From an uncultured beta proteobacterium (lineage in GTDB: Bacteria; Pseudomonadota; Gammaproteobacteria; Burkholderiales; SG8-41), in the NCBI GenBank assembly GCA_903889565.1, contig CAISYC010000029.1:1-64000 (forward strand): a stretch of DNA of 64,000 nucleotides, written 5' to 3'. This document shows positions 9,190-18,009 of the stretch, piece by piece (position 1 is the stretch's first letter; each line of letters starts with the position of its first letter). A program made the translations under genes and the position numbers. The notes below the pieces were generated by a model. The model was not told the DNA's origin, made no database searches, and saw only the letters and a list, made by a program, of their open reading frames with translations.

Positions 9190-10173
9190 TCAGTTTGGTT
9201 TGATGCCGGCCGCCAGCACCTGCGGATTGGCCACATCCACCGGTTCGCCGCGCGCAAACGCCAGCACACGGCTGAATTGGTCGTTGTAGTAACGCTCGAG
9301 CTGATCGCGCTCGACGTAACCCAGATGCGGCGTGCATACCACGTTGTCCATGTTGAGCAGCGGCTGCGCGAGATCGGTCACCGGCTCCTGCTCATAGACA
9401 TCGACCGCCGCGAATCCCGGACGCCCCGCCTTGAGCGCGGCGACCAGCGCGTCGGGCTCGATCAATTCGGCGCGGCTGGTGTTCACGATCAACGCCGTTG
9501 GCTTCATCCACGCAAGATCGGCCGCTTTCACCATGCCGCGCGTTTCCGCATTCAGGCGCACGTGCAGGCACAGCACATCAACCTCCTCGAACAACGTCTG
9601 CCGGCTCGCGGCCGCCGCGTAACCATCGGCGCGCGCTGAGGCGAGCCCGCTGTCGCGCGACCAGATCAGCACCTTCATACCGAAAGCGCGGCCGAACGCC
9701 GCCACCTGCTGGCCGATGCGGCCGTAGCCCCAAACCCCCAGCGTGCGGCCGCGCAAACCGCTGCCGAGCCCGCATTGCCATTGACCGCGCCTGAGGCTCG
9801 CCATCTGCTGCGGGATTTGGCGCAGCGAAGCAATGATCAGTCCCCAGGTCAATTCGGCGGTGGCCGACGACGGCCGCGGCTTGCCAGCGCAGAGCGCGAC
9901 GCCATGCGCGGTGCAGGCATCGAGATCGACATGCGGATAAGGCCCGTTAAGCGTCAGCATTTTCAATTGCGGCAGGCGCGCGATCAGGTCGGCACGGATC
10001 GGCGTGCGCTCGCGCAGCAGCACGATCGCCCCGGCGTCTTGCAGGCGTTCGGCCAGGACATTCGTGTCTTTACTGTGCTCGCGCCAGATCGTGACATGGT
10101 GATCCGCCAGTTGCGAATAGCAGGGAAGCGTGCGCACGGTGTCGAATTCGTCGTCGAGAATGGCGATGTTCAA
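9190..10173 (-). CDS. D-2-hydroxyacid dehydrogenase family protein
   Basis: NAD(P)-dependent dehydrogenase of the D-isomer-specific 2-hydroxyacid family, 327 residues. The Rossmann motif is GVWGYGRIGQQV (about 146-157), the substrate-binding arginine lies in VNTSRAELI, the glutamate in YEQEP and the catalytic histidine in TPHLGY (about 285-290). The substrate cannot be read from sequence; the family includes phosphoglycerate, glyoxylate and phosphonate dehydrogenases. It converges on metW with 3 bases between stops and is transcribed alone, divergently from the SRPBCC gene. Confidence 0.88.
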   Translation of the reverse strand: MNIAILDDEFDTVRTLPCYSQLADHHVTIWREHSKDTNVLAERLQDAGAIVLLRERTPIRADLIARLPQLKMLTLNGPYPHVDLDACTAHGVALCAGKPRPSSATAELTWGLIIASLRQIPQQMASLRRGQWQCGLGSGLRGRTLGVWGYGRIGQQVAAFGRAFGMKVLIWSRDSGLASARADGYAAAASRQTLFEEVDVLCLHVRLNAETRGMVKAADLAWMKPTALIVNTSRAELIEPDALVAALKAGRPGFAAVDVYEQEPVTDLAQPLLNMDNVVCTPHLGYVERDQLERYYNDQFSRVLAFARGEPVDVANPQVLAAGIKPN

Positions 10174-10318
10174 CTCAATTTCCTGTCAAATGGCATACGG
10201 CAATAAAACACGGATAATCGCAGAATAGTCACGCGCGCGGCAACGCCGAATTCAAGGTCGAAGACTGCCGCGCATTTTTGACCCCACATTATCCATTCAG
10301 TAAGTCGCGGAGCCATTC

Positions 10319-10846
10319 ATGTCGAAGAAAATATTCATCGCTGCGGCCGTTATCTTTGCCGCACTGCTCGGCTATGCGGCAACCCGGCCCGATAGCTTCC
10401 GCGTCGAACGCACTGCCAGCATCAAGGCGGCGCCGCAGCAGATCTTCCCGCACATCAACGATTTCCACCGCTGGAGCAACTGGTCGCCGTGGGAAAACCT
10501 TGATCCCGATATGAAACGCAACTACGGCGGCCCCAACCCCGGCGTCGGCTCCAGCTATGCGTGGGCCGGCAACAACAAGGTCGGTGCCGGCCGCATGGAA
10601 ATCATTGCCGCGGAAGCGCCGCGCAGGATCATGATCAAGCTCGATGTCGCGCGCCCCATCGGGGGCCATAACACCGCCGAATTCACACTCACCGGCAAGG
10701 GCGAGTTCACCGAAGTGACGTGGGCGATGTCCGGCGCCAGCCCCTATGCGGCCAAGCTGATGGGGCTGTTCGTCAGCATGGACCATCTGGTCGGCAAGGA
10801 TTTTGAAACGGGGCTGGCGAATCTGAAGACGGTGGTGGAGAAATAG
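10319..10846 (+). CDS. SRPBCC (START-like) family protein
   Basis: A 175-residue protein with an N-terminal hydrophobic anchor or signal (MSKKIFIAAAVIFAALLGYA) followed by a polyketide-cyclase/START-like fold. The typical opening of that fold is visible (FRVERTASIKAAPQQIFPHI, then WSNWSPWE), as are the central strands GAGRMEIIAAEAPRRI. These proteins form a hydrophobic cavity and bind small ligands; the ligand here is unknown. It stands alone, divergent from the dehydrogenase gene, and is probably periplasmic or membrane-tethered. Confidence 0.82.
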   Translation: MSKKIFIAAAVIFAALLGYAATRPDSFRVERTASIKAAPQQIFPHINDFHRWSNWSPWENLDPDMKRNYGGPNPGVGSSYAWAGNNKVGAGRMEIIAAEAPRRIMIKLDVARPIGGHNTAEFTLTGKGEFTEVTWAMSGASPYAAKLMGLFVSMDHLVGKDFETGLANLKTVVEK

Positions 10847-10921
10847 CCGTCAGTTGCATTCTGGTAAAAAATTTTGGTAACGAATAATCGTCGGGTTTTA
10901 TTTACGCGTCCGAGAGAGCTT

Positions 10922-11434
10922 ATGAACATGCGGGTCTCAATATCAGGATTAGTCCTGCTGACGGCGGGTTGCGCGCAACCCGTTGCAGGGCCGGGCACGA
11001 ATCTGGCCGCGCAGATCGTCGGCACATGGCGACTGATTTCTGCAACCCAACGCCTCACGGACGGCACTGTCAGGGCCGATCCGCAACCCGGCGCTAGAGG
11101 CGCTGGCTATATCATGTATACCGAAACAAACCGTATGTGTGCAGTGCTCGCGAATCCTGATCGGCCCAAATGGAAATCAGAAGCGGTCCCGACCGACGCG
11201 GAAATACGTATCGCGTTTGACGGCTTGGTTGCGTATTGCGGTACTTACGAGGTTAACGAATCCGAACGATCCGTCACGCATCACATCGAAATGGATCGCG
11301 TGCCAAACCTTGCCGGGACCGACCGCAAGCGCTACGTGGCCCTTGACGGAAAGCAACTGGTGTTGCGCCCGGCACCGCCGCTACCCCAAGGCGTGGCGGA
11401 ATGGACCGTGGAGTTCGAGCGCGTCACCAATTAG
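10922..11434 (+). CDS. Putative lipoprotein with lipocalin-like domain
   Basis: A 170-residue protein starting MNMRVSISGLVLLTAGCAQ, a lipoprotein signal with lipobox LTAGC, so probably attached to a membrane. The body fits the lipocalin-like domain family: IVGTWRLISATQRLTDGT at the first strand, then GYIMYTETNRMCAVLANPDR and the final LVLRPAPPLPQGVAEWTVEFERV. Such domains bind hydrophobic ligands, but nothing identifies the ligand. ATG 10922 follows GAGAG and yields the lipobox; an upstream in-frame start at 10874 would spoil the signal peptide. Confidence 0.78.
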   Translation: MNMRVSISGLVLLTAGCAQPVAGPGTNLAAQIVGTWRLISATQRLTDGTVRADPQPGARGAGYIMYTETNRMCAVLANPDRPKWKSEAVPTDAEIRIAFDGLVAYCGTYEVNESERSVTHHIEMDRVPNLAGTDRKRYVALDGKQLVLRPAPPLPQGVAEWTVEFERVTN

Positions 11435-11482
11435 CAACTTAGGGTAAGCAACGAGCTCCCACCCCGACTGTTCACGCCGAAC

Positions 11483-12082
11483 TCAAATCGGCCACCGCTC
11501 CGGCCAGTGCGGCAAGGCCTTGCAACGTGCGAGCCACGCCGTGACACCCGGATAGGCGTCGAGCGCAATTCCGCCCTGCGGCGCCGTTTCTGCATAGGGA
11601 AAACAGGCGATATCGGCGATCGTCGGCTGGCCGAGCGCCAGCCACTCGTTTGACTGCAAACGCGCTTCGAGCACCTCGAGCGCGATGCGGCCGTTGGCCT
11701 GCATCTGCTCCAGCGTGCCGGCGCTGTAAATGCCGCGCATGAGGCCGCGCCGCGCGTACTGCAGACCGTAGAGCATTTCATTGCCGGCGAGCGCGACCCA
11801 GTTCATCACTTCGGCCATCCGTGCCGGCGCCGATGGCAGCCACTGTTCGCCGCCGTGCTTGCGCGCGATGTAAACAAGGCAGGCCGCCGAATCCCACAAC
11901 ACGGTTTTGCCATCGACAATCGCCGGCACCTGCCCGCGCGGATTGATTTTCAAGTACTCCGCACTCTTATGCGCATGCGCGCGGAAATCGACCATCACCT
12001 CTTCGTGCTCGACGCCGAGCAATGCCAGCAGCACGCGCAGCTTGTACGAATTGCCCGACTGCTTCCAGACGTAAGCCTTCAT
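11483..12082 (-). CDS. Glutathione S-transferase family protein
   Basis: Thioredoxin-fold plus helical-domain GST, 199 residues. The N-terminal domain begins MKAYVWKQSGNSYKLRVLLA, with the glutathione-contacting NPRGQVPAIVDG (about 53-64) and DSAACLVYIAR. The C-terminal helices include PTIADIACFPYAE, the N-capping box of GSTs. ATG 12082 was chosen over an upstream in-frame start because the GST domain begins there. It lies 5 bases after the Bug receptor gene and probably ends the operon that starts with the aconitase-like genes. Confidence 0.92.
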   Translation of the reverse strand: MKAYVWKQSGNSYKLRVLLALLGVEHEEVMVDFRAHAHKSAEYLKINPRGQVPAIVDGKTVLWDSAACLVYIARKHGGEQWLPSAPARMAEVMNWVALAGNEMLYGLQYARRGLMRGIYSAGTLEQMQANGRIALEVLEARLQSNEWLALGQPTIADIACFPYAETAPQGGIALDAYPGVTAWLARCKALPHWPERWPI

Positions 12083-12087
12083 CGCGC

Positions 12088-13098
12088 CTATTCCGGCTGG
12101 ATTTTCGCGATGCGCGCGGCTTCGGCGTAACGCGCGAGTTCGGCATCGACATATTGGCCGAGTTCTTCCGGCGAGCTGGCGAGGATCTCCCAGCCACCGC
12201 TGACGAAGAAGTCGCGCACCTTCGGCACCTGCATCGCTTTTTTCACCTCGGCGTTCAGCCGCATGATGATATCGCGCGGCGTTTTCGCCGGCGCGAACCA
12301 CGCGTTCCAGGTGAAGTGCAGAACAAAGCCCGGCAGCCCGGACTCGGACAGGGTTGGCAATTCCGGCATGCCGTCCCAGCGTTTCGAGCCGGTGAAGGCG
12401 ATCGCGCGCAAACGCCCCGCCTTGACCTGCGCCACGCCGGCCGGCGGCTGCAGAATAATGACGCTGATTTCGCCGCCGAGCAGCGCGTTCAGCGCCGGCG
12501 CCACCCCCTTGTACGGCACGTGCAGCATGTTGAGGCCGGCGCGCGCGTTGAACAGTTCGGTGGCCAGATGCAGCGTATTGCCGACGCCCGGCGTGCCGTA
12601 GGTCAGCGGCTTGCTTTGCGTCTTCGCAAATGCGATCAGTTCCTTGACGGTGGTCGCCTGCACCGACGGGTGCACCAGCAGCAGATAACCGAAACCCTGC
12701 GCGATGTTGGTAATCGGCGTGAAGTCGCGGTGCAGGTCGTAGGCGAGCTTTTTGTAGACGATGGTATTGAGCGCGAACGACGGCGTCGCATGCACCAGCG
12801 TGTAACCGTCGGGCGCGCCCTTCGCACCCAGTTCGTAGGCGATCAGTCCGTTGGCGCCGGTGCGGTTATCCACCACCAGGGTCTGGCCCATCTGCGATTC
12901 GACCTGGCTCGCCACCATTCGACCCAGCGCGTCGGGCGTGCCGCCGGCCGGGAAGGGCATCAGCAGACGGATCGGCCGCGACGGATAGTCGCTCTTGGCC
13001 TTGACCGCCGGCTGCGCGCAGACGACGGTTGCCATTACAGCGAGGCCGAGCGCGAGTATCAGTTTTTTTGCAAACACGTTGTTCCCCGGCGAATTCAT
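12088..13098 (-). CDS. Tripartite tricarboxylate transporter receptor, Bug family
   Basis: Periplasmic solute receptor of the Bug/TctC family, 336 residues. The signal peptide is within residues 1-28 (KKLILALGLAVMATVVCA), followed by the family signature YPSRPIRLLMPFPAGGTPDA. Residues TYGTPGVGNTLHLATELF form the ligand loop. Bug receptors bind carboxylates and are greatly expanded in Burkholderiales. No TctA or TctB membrane partner is present. Placement after a two-subunit aconitase-family enzyme suggests a di- or tricarboxylate ligand, but that is inference. Confidence 0.93.
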   Translation of the reverse strand: MNSPGNNVFAKKLILALGLAVMATVVCAQPAVKAKSDYPSRPIRLLMPFPAGGTPDALGRMVASQVESQMGQTLVVDNRTGANGLIAYELGAKGAPDGYTLVHATPSFALNTIVYKKLAYDLHRDFTPITNIAQGFGYLLLVHPSVQATTVKELIAFAKTQSKPLTYGTPGVGNTLHLATELFNARAGLNMLHVPYKGVAPALNALLGGEISVIILQPPAGVAQVKAGRLRAIAFTGSKRWDGMPELPTLSESGLPGFVLHFTWNAWFAPAKTPRDIIMRLNAEVKKAMQVPKVRDFFVSGGWEILASSPEELGQYVDAELARYAEAARIAKIQPE

Positions 13099-13172
13099 TC
13101 AATGATTGTTTGTCGATGGCGGCGTTGCCGCTCCACTTACGATCACGCGAGCCGTCGCCGTCGCGATGTCGT

Positions 13173-13676
13173 TCAACCCGCCGCTTCTCGCGCGAGGCGG
13201 GCGCGCAGGTAATTTTTTTCGCCGCCAAGTTCGATCATTTCGCCGAGAAATCCCGGCAGCGGATTGGCCGCGATCGTTTTGCCGCTGGTCAGATTGCGCA
13301 ACTGCCAGCTCGCGGTGTCGAGTTCGATGCGATCACCGGCGTTGACGACGTCAATGATGCCGGGGCAACTCACTGCCCACAACCCCGCACTCGCGGCATT
13401 GGTGATAAAAAGTTTGCCCAGCGATTCGGCGATGACCGCGCCGATGCCGAGCCCGATCACCGCGACATGCGCGGCAGTCGAGGAGCCGCAGCCGAAATTT
13501 TTGCCGGCGACGATGAAGTCTCCGGGCGCCGCCTGAGCGGCAAACGCCGGATCGACTTCTTCGAGGCAGTGCGCGCCCTGCTCTTTCGCAGGCAGATGCG
13601 ACCATGCCTTGCCGCGAATCAAGTCGGTGCTGATGTCTTCCTGGGCGAATTTCCACGCCTTGCCGGTGAGTTTCAT
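13173..13676 (-). CDS. Aconitase-family hydro-lyase, small subunit (LeuD-like)
   Basis: Swivelling-domain subunit of an Fe-S hydro-lyase, 167 residues. It has the LeuD-type core DISTDLI near residue 14 and GKNFGCGSSTAAHVAVIGL around residue 52, the loop that in isopropylmalate isomerase reads FGCGSSREH. The usual REH is here TAA, so the arginine that contacts a substrate carboxylate in that loop is missing. Substrate specificity is therefore probably not 3-isopropylmalate. It lies 10 bases after the large subunit and 74 bases before the Bug receptor. ATG 13676 was chosen at MKLTGKAW. Confidence 0.85.
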   Translation of the reverse strand: MKLTGKAWKFAQEDISTDLIRGKAWSHLPAKEQGAHCLEEVDPAFAAQAAPGDFIVAGKNFGCGSSTAAHVAVIGLGIGAVIAESLGKLFITNAASAGLWAVSCPGIIDVVNAGDRIELDTASWQLRNLTSGKTIAANPLPGFLGEMIELGGEKNYLRARLAREAAG

Positions 13677-13686
13677 GCGGCCACCT

Positions 13687-14958
13687 TTACAAATAATCAC
13701 GCGGATTGGCAATGCAGCCGGCGATTGCCGAGGCCACCACGGTGGCCGGCGAAGCCAGGTAAATTTCCGCGCCCTTGCCCATGCGGCCCTTGTTGTTGCG
13801 CGTGCTGGTCGAGATCGCCACTTCGCCCGGCGCGAGGATGCCGCCGTGAATGCCGGGGCAGGCGCCGCAGTTGGCATTGGTGACGATGGCATTGGCTTCG
13901 TGCAGCGTATCGATATAACCGGCCCTGGTCGCCGCCATCAGCACCTCGCGCGAACCGGGCGTGACGATCAGCCGCACATCCGGATGCACTTTGCGCCCCT
14001 TGATCAGCGCCGCGGCGGTGGCGATGTCTTCGAGCCGGCCGCTCGCACACGACCCCAGATAGGCCTGATCGATGCGCCGCCCCGCCACTGCGCTCACCGG
14101 TTTGACGTCGTCGCAGGCATGCGGCACCGCAACCTGCGGTTCGATCGCCGCGACATCGATCGCATGCGTGCTCTCGTACGCAAAATCGTGGTCGGTTTCA
14201 AACACCGTGTATGGCTTTTTGCAGCGCGGCTGCAGCCACGCCAGCGTCGTCGCGTCGGGCTGGATGTACGACGACACCGCGCCCATCTCGGTGCCCATGT
14301 TGCATAGCGTGAAGCGCATGTCCATGCTGGCCTCAGTGACATACGAACCCCCGAATTCGAGCCCCATGCCGAGCGCGCCCTGCTGGCCCAATACGCCGTT
14401 GACATGCAGCGCGACATCGCGACCGTAGACGCCGGGCCTGAGGCGCCCTTCGAGCGTGACCAGCACGACTTTCGGCACTTCGATCCAGTAGCGGCCGAGC
14501 GCGTAGAGCATCATGCGGCCGCCGCCAAGCGAGGTGCCAAAAGCGCCTATCGCGCCGACGGTGGGCGCATGCGAATCCTGATTGATCACGATGTCGCCGG
14601 GGCCGGCGATGCCGCGTTCGGCCAGCACCAGATGCGAGATGCCGGCGCCGCCGTCGATCACCTCAACGCCATAAGCGCGGAAAAAATCTCGCCACAGCTT
14701 GTGGCCCTCGGCCGCCGCCGCCGAGGGCGCGGGCGAGCCGTGATCGGAAAAAGCGATGATCTTGTGCTTGATCGGCAACTGCTTGACGCCGAGATCGGCG
14801 AGGTTGGCGGTCAGATGGCGCGCCTCGGTCGCGTTGAACGAGACGATGACGCTGAAAATATCCGGTTCGATTTCGAGATATTCGCCGGCGACCGCATGCG
14901 GGCGAGACGGTTTCGCCCTCGCAGCGATCATTTTCTGCAACGCATGCATGCTGCTCAT
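13687..14958 (-). CDS. Aconitase-family hydro-lyase, large subunit (LeuC-like)
   Basis: Fe-S-cluster subunit, 423 residues. Three cluster cysteines are visible: one in YLGSCASGR and two in NCGACPG. Other family landmarks are VINQDSHAPTVGAIGAFGT and the C-terminal RNNKGRMGKGAEIYLASP. The N terminus (PDIFSVIVSFNATEARHL) departs from standard LeuC. With the small subunit it forms a dehydratase/isomerase for a hydroxy-di- or tricarboxylic acid: candidates are homoaconitase-like or dimethylmalate-dehydratase-like enzymes. It is divergent from the AmpG-like gene and heads a probable four-gene operon with a Bug receptor and a GST. Confidence 0.87.
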   Translation of the reverse strand: MSSMHALQKMIAARAKPSRPHAVAGEYLEIEPDIFSVIVSFNATEARHLTANLADLGVKQLPIKHKIIAFSDHGSPAPSAAAAEGHKLWRDFFRAYGVEVIDGGAGISHLVLAERGIAGPGDIVINQDSHAPTVGAIGAFGTSLGGGRMMLYALGRYWIEVPKVVLVTLEGRLRPGVYGRDVALHVNGVLGQQGALGMGLEFGGSYVTEASMDMRFTLCNMGTEMGAVSSYIQPDATTLAWLQPRCKKPYTVFETDHDFAYESTHAIDVAAIEPQVAVPHACDDVKPVSAVAGRRIDQAYLGSCASGRLEDIATAAALIKGRKVHPDVRLIVTPGSREVLMAATRAGYIDTLHEANAIVTNANCGACPGIHGGILAPGEVAISTSTRNNKGRMGKGAEIYLASPATVVASAIAGCIANPRDYL

Positions 14959-15149
14959 GCCGAAGTTTCCTCGCGCGACGATCTGTGCCGCCGCCTGCTG
15001 TCGATTTTCGGAATTCCGGTCGCGCGCGCCGCCCGTCGAACATGATGTGTCGCGGATGCGCGCTGCACGCGGTCGTTCGGACCGCCACCGGATTTGTTAG
15101 TATCCTACCCCGAACTCACACTCCGCGCTTTGCGCCGACCGGCACAACC

Positions 15150-16655
15150 TTGAGCAATCCCCCTGCCGCATCCAATCCGCTGCTGCGTTCCAAACTGTTT
15201 TGGGTTGCACTGCTGTACTTTTCCGAGGGTTTTCCGCTCGGCATTTTCTACGACATTTTTCCGGTGTGGTTCCGCCAGCAGGGCGTGGAGTTGCGCAACA
15301 TTGGCATGATCAGCCTGCTCGGGCTGGCGTGGACTTTCAAATTTCTGTGGGCGCCGGCGATCGATCACTACCGGCGTCACCGCATCTGGATGGCGGTGGT
15401 CGACGTGTTGATGGGTGTCGTCATGCTCGCCTTCGCCGTCACCGAAGGGCTACCGCTGTGGGTGTGGCTGGGCATCGGGATTTTCACCCTGCTGTCGGCA
15501 ACCAACGACATTGCGATCGACGGCTATACGATCGAACTCCTGAACCGAGACGAGATGGGGCTCGCCAATGGCGTGCGCATCGGGTTTTATCGTGTCGGCA
15601 TGCTGGGCGCCGGCATCATTCTGATTCTTTCCGATGTGCTGGGCTGGAGCGGCGCCTTCGCCTGCGCCGGCATTGCTTTCGTCGGCTGCGCCATCGGCTG
15701 CCTCGCCGCTCCGCGCGAATCAAGCGTGGTGCAAATGAAGAGCATCTCGCTAGGCGGCGAGCTCGCCGCCATCGCGCGCGCGCCGCAAACACTGGCGCTG
15801 GTGCTGTTGTTCGCGCTGGCCTGCGTATGGCTGGCCAACCGCGTCACCCACTGGTCGAGCGGCAACACTGCGTTCTGGCCTGCAGCGTGGGGCATTGCGG
15901 CAGCGGTATTCTCGCTGCTAACCGTGGTTAATCTGGCGCGCGGCGGGCGCCTCGCTGAACCGGGCGAAGCGGCGCTGCGCGGGCCGATGTTCGGCGCACT
16001 GATGGATCTGCTCAAGCGGCCGGGCATTCTGCCGGTGCTGCTGTTCATCCTGATTTTCAAACTCGCCGACGCGTCGATGGGCTTCATGATCAAGCCGTTC
16101 TGGGTCGATTGCGGATTCACCGCCGCGGAAATCGGCCTCGTCTCGGTCAACATCGGTCTCGGTCTGTCGATCGCCGGCGGCGTCGCCGGCGGCTGGTACA
16201 CCGATCGCAAAGGCATCTATCGCGCGCTGTGGGTGCTGGGCCTGCTGCAGGCGGTATCGAATCTCGGCTATGCCCTGGCCGCCGCGATCATTCCGCCGGC
16301 GGCGATCGGCGGCACGCTGACCTTCGAATACCGCGCACTGCTCTACAGCGCGAGTGCAATCGAATCATTCACCGGCGGACTTGGCACCGCGGCCTTTCTC
16401 GCCTTTCTGATGGCGATCGTCGATAAACAACGCGCCGCCACCGAATACGCGCTGCTCTCGTCGGTGTTCGCGCTGTCGCGCAGTTTCGCCGGCTGGGCGA
16501 GCGGATTCGGCGCCGAAGCGATGGGCTATGCCGGGTATTTTTTCCTGACCTTTTTTCTCGCGTTTCCGGCATACTTTTTACTGCCGTGGGTCAAAACAAT
16601 GCTGGCGCGCAGCGATACGGATCACGCTGCGGCACTTTCCGGGAGAATGCAATGA
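15150..16655 (+). CDS. MFS transporter, AmpG-like
   Basis: Polytopic inner-membrane protein of the major facilitator superfamily, about 501 residues from the proposed TTG start. The first helices (LFWVALLYFSEGFPLGIFYD, then IGMISLLGLAWTFKFLWAP) match the AmpG/acetyl-CoA-transporter branch, whose best-known members import muropeptides. SATNDIAIDGYTIELL also fits. The start is uncertain: TTG 15150 fits the domain boundary, while upstream in-frame ATGs at about 14985 and 15039 add residues with no homology-like character. The stop overlaps the next gene (ATGA), so the two are coupled. Confidence 0.85.
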   Translation: MSNPPAASNPLLRSKLFWVALLYFSEGFPLGIFYDIFPVWFRQQGVELRNIGMISLLGLAWTFKFLWAPAIDHYRRHRIWMAVVDVLMGVVMLAFAVTEGLPLWVWLGIGIFTLLSATNDIAIDGYTIELLNRDEMGLANGVRIGFYRVGMLGAGIILILSDVLGWSGAFACAGIAFVGCAIGCLAAPRESSVVQMKSISLGGELAAIARAPQTLALVLLFALACVWLANRVTHWSSGNTAFWPAAWGIAAAVFSLLTVVNLARGGRLAEPGEAALRGPMFGALMDLLKRPGILPVLLFILIFKLADASMGFMIKPFWVDCGFTAAEIGLVSVNIGLGLSIAGGVAGGWYTDRKGIYRALWVLGLLQAVSNLGYALAAAIIPPAAIGGTLTFEYRALLYSASAIESFTGGLGTAAFLAFLMAIVDKQRAATEYALLSSVFALSRSFAGWASGFGAEAMGYAGYFFLTFFLAFPAYFLLPWVKTMLARSDTDHAAALSGRMQ

Positions 16656-17404
16656 AAAAGATTTTGCTGGGTCTGCTGGTCGTCATCGTGCTCGCCGTCG
16701 GCGGGGGCGCCTGGTGGCTCTTCAGCGAACGCGACACCCTGATCGCCGACGCCATCCGCACCTACGGTCCGCAGATTCTCGGCGTGCCGGTCAAACTCGG
16801 CGGCGTCAAAACCGATGTCGCCAACCAGAGCGCGGAATTGCACGGCCTCGTCATCGGCAATCCGGCGGGCTTCACCACACCGCAGGCGCTGTCGCTGGGC
16901 GCGGTCGGCCTCAAGCTCGACATTGCCTCGCTGACCAAGGATGTCATCCTGATCAAGGAAATTTCGGTGGTCAAACCCGATATCACTTATGAATACAAAT
17001 CCGGCGGCAGCAACCTTGATGTCATCCAAAGGCATGTCGAAAAATTCGTCGCCGACAAAACCGCCGAGTTCGGTGGCGGCAAGGACGAGAAAAAAGAAGA
17101 CAAGCCGAAGGAACCGGGCAAAAAACTAATTATCGACAACTTCTACCTGAAGGATGCCAAGGCCAATGTCAGCGCGGAAATTCTGGCGGGTAAGGTGATT
17201 TCCGTGCCGGTCGCCGATCTGCATCTCACCGACATCGGCAAAAAATCCAACGGCGCCACTGCCGGCGAAGCAACCCGGCAAATCATCAGCGCGGTGACGT
17301 CGAGCGTCACCAAGGCGAGCAGTTCGCTGTTGACCGGCTCGGTCGAGGGCATCAAGAAGGGCGCCGAGGCGGTTGGCGGCGCGCTCAAGGGGCTGTTCAA
17401 ATAG
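16652..17404 (+). CDS. AsmA-like membrane-anchored protein
   Basis: A 250-residue protein with one N-terminal transmembrane segment (KKILLGLLVVIVLAVGGGAWWLF). The periplasmic domain resembles the start of AsmA/DUF748-type proteins: IRTYGPQILGVPVKLGGVKT, then LIGNP-type loops and LIIDNFYLKDAKANVSAEIL. A charged Lys/Glu spacer lies around residues 145-155. The C terminus is amphipathic and Ala/Gly-rich. AsmA relatives work at the envelope and are linked to lipid transport. It overlaps the MFS gene by four bases and sits 11 bases before the EipA-like gene, suggesting an envelope-related operon. Confidence 0.75.
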   Translation: MKKILLGLLVVIVLAVGGGAWWLFSERDTLIADAIRTYGPQILGVPVKLGGVKTDVANQSAELHGLVIGNPAGFTTPQALSLGAVGLKLDIASLTKDVILIKEISVVKPDITYEYKSGGSNLDVIQRHVEKFVADKTAEFGGGKDEKKEDKPKEPGKKLIIDNFYLKDAKANVSAEILAGKVISVPVADLHLTDIGKKSNGATAGEATRQIISAVTSSVTKASSSLLTGSVEGIKKGAEAVGGALKGLFK

Positions 17405-17415
17405 CGGGGTAACCG

Positions 17416-18009
17416 ATGACGTCGAAAATCACACGCTTCGCCGCAGGTTGCAGGTTTCTCATTACGCTGCTCGCCTTGCTGGTAACGCCGGCGTTGCTCG
17501 CCGCCGAATCCGCGCCGGCGGAGAACGACACCTACGATCAGGATTCGATCATCAAGGACGCGGTCGGCTGGTTCGGCAAGGGCAGCGAGGGTCTCGCCAA
17601 GGTCGTCGAAAAGGCATTCAAGGAACACGGCCGGCCCAACGGTTATATCAAGGGCGAGGAAGCCGGCGGCGCGATTTCGGTCGGGTTACGCTATGGCAAC
17701 GGCACGCTGGTGCTGAAATCCGGCGGCAAGCGCACGGTGCACTGGCAGGGGCCGTCGATCGGCTTCGATCTGGGCGCGAATGCGTCGAAAGTCTTCGTGC
17801 TGGTCTATCATCTGCCGTCGTCCGACAGCATCTACCAGCGTTTCCCGGCCGTTGACGGCAGTTTTTATTACGTCGGCGGCGCCGGCATCAACTACCAGCA
17901 ACGCGACAACATCATCCTTGCGCCGATCCGGCTCGGCGTCGGTCTGCGCGCCGGCGCCAGCATCGGCTACGTTCACTACACCAAAACCAAAACGCTCAAT
18001 CCGTTTTGA
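17416..18009 (+). CDS. EipA/DUF1134 family exported protein
   Basis: Secreted protein of 197 residues with a signal peptide ending around ALLAAES. It has the DUF1134 signature: GYIKGEEAGGAISVGLRYG, KRTVHWQGPSIGFDLGANAS, then FYYVGGAGINYQQRDNIILA and GVGLRAGASIGYVHYTKTKT. The alphaproteobacterial member EipA is a small periplasmic barrel important for envelope integrity. The exact role here is unknown. It is downstream of the AsmA-like gene and overlaps the following GIY-YIG-type gene at TTGA. Confidence 0.88.
   Translation: MTSKITRFAAGCRFLITLLALLVTPALLAAESAPAENDTYDQDSIIKDAVGWFGKGSEGLAKVVEKAFKEHGRPNGYIKGEEAGGAISVGLRYGNGTLVLKSGGKRTVHWQGPSIGFDLGANASKVFVLVYHLPSSDSIYQRFPAVDGSFYYVGGAGINYQQRDNIILAPIRLGVGLRAGASIGYVHYTKTKTLNPF

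Noticed and set aside
13173-14958. Annotating the LeuC/LeuD-like pair as leucine-pathway leuCD
   Set aside because: No leuB or leuA nearby, the key substrate loop in the small subunit is altered, and the neighbours are a Bug receptor and a GST.
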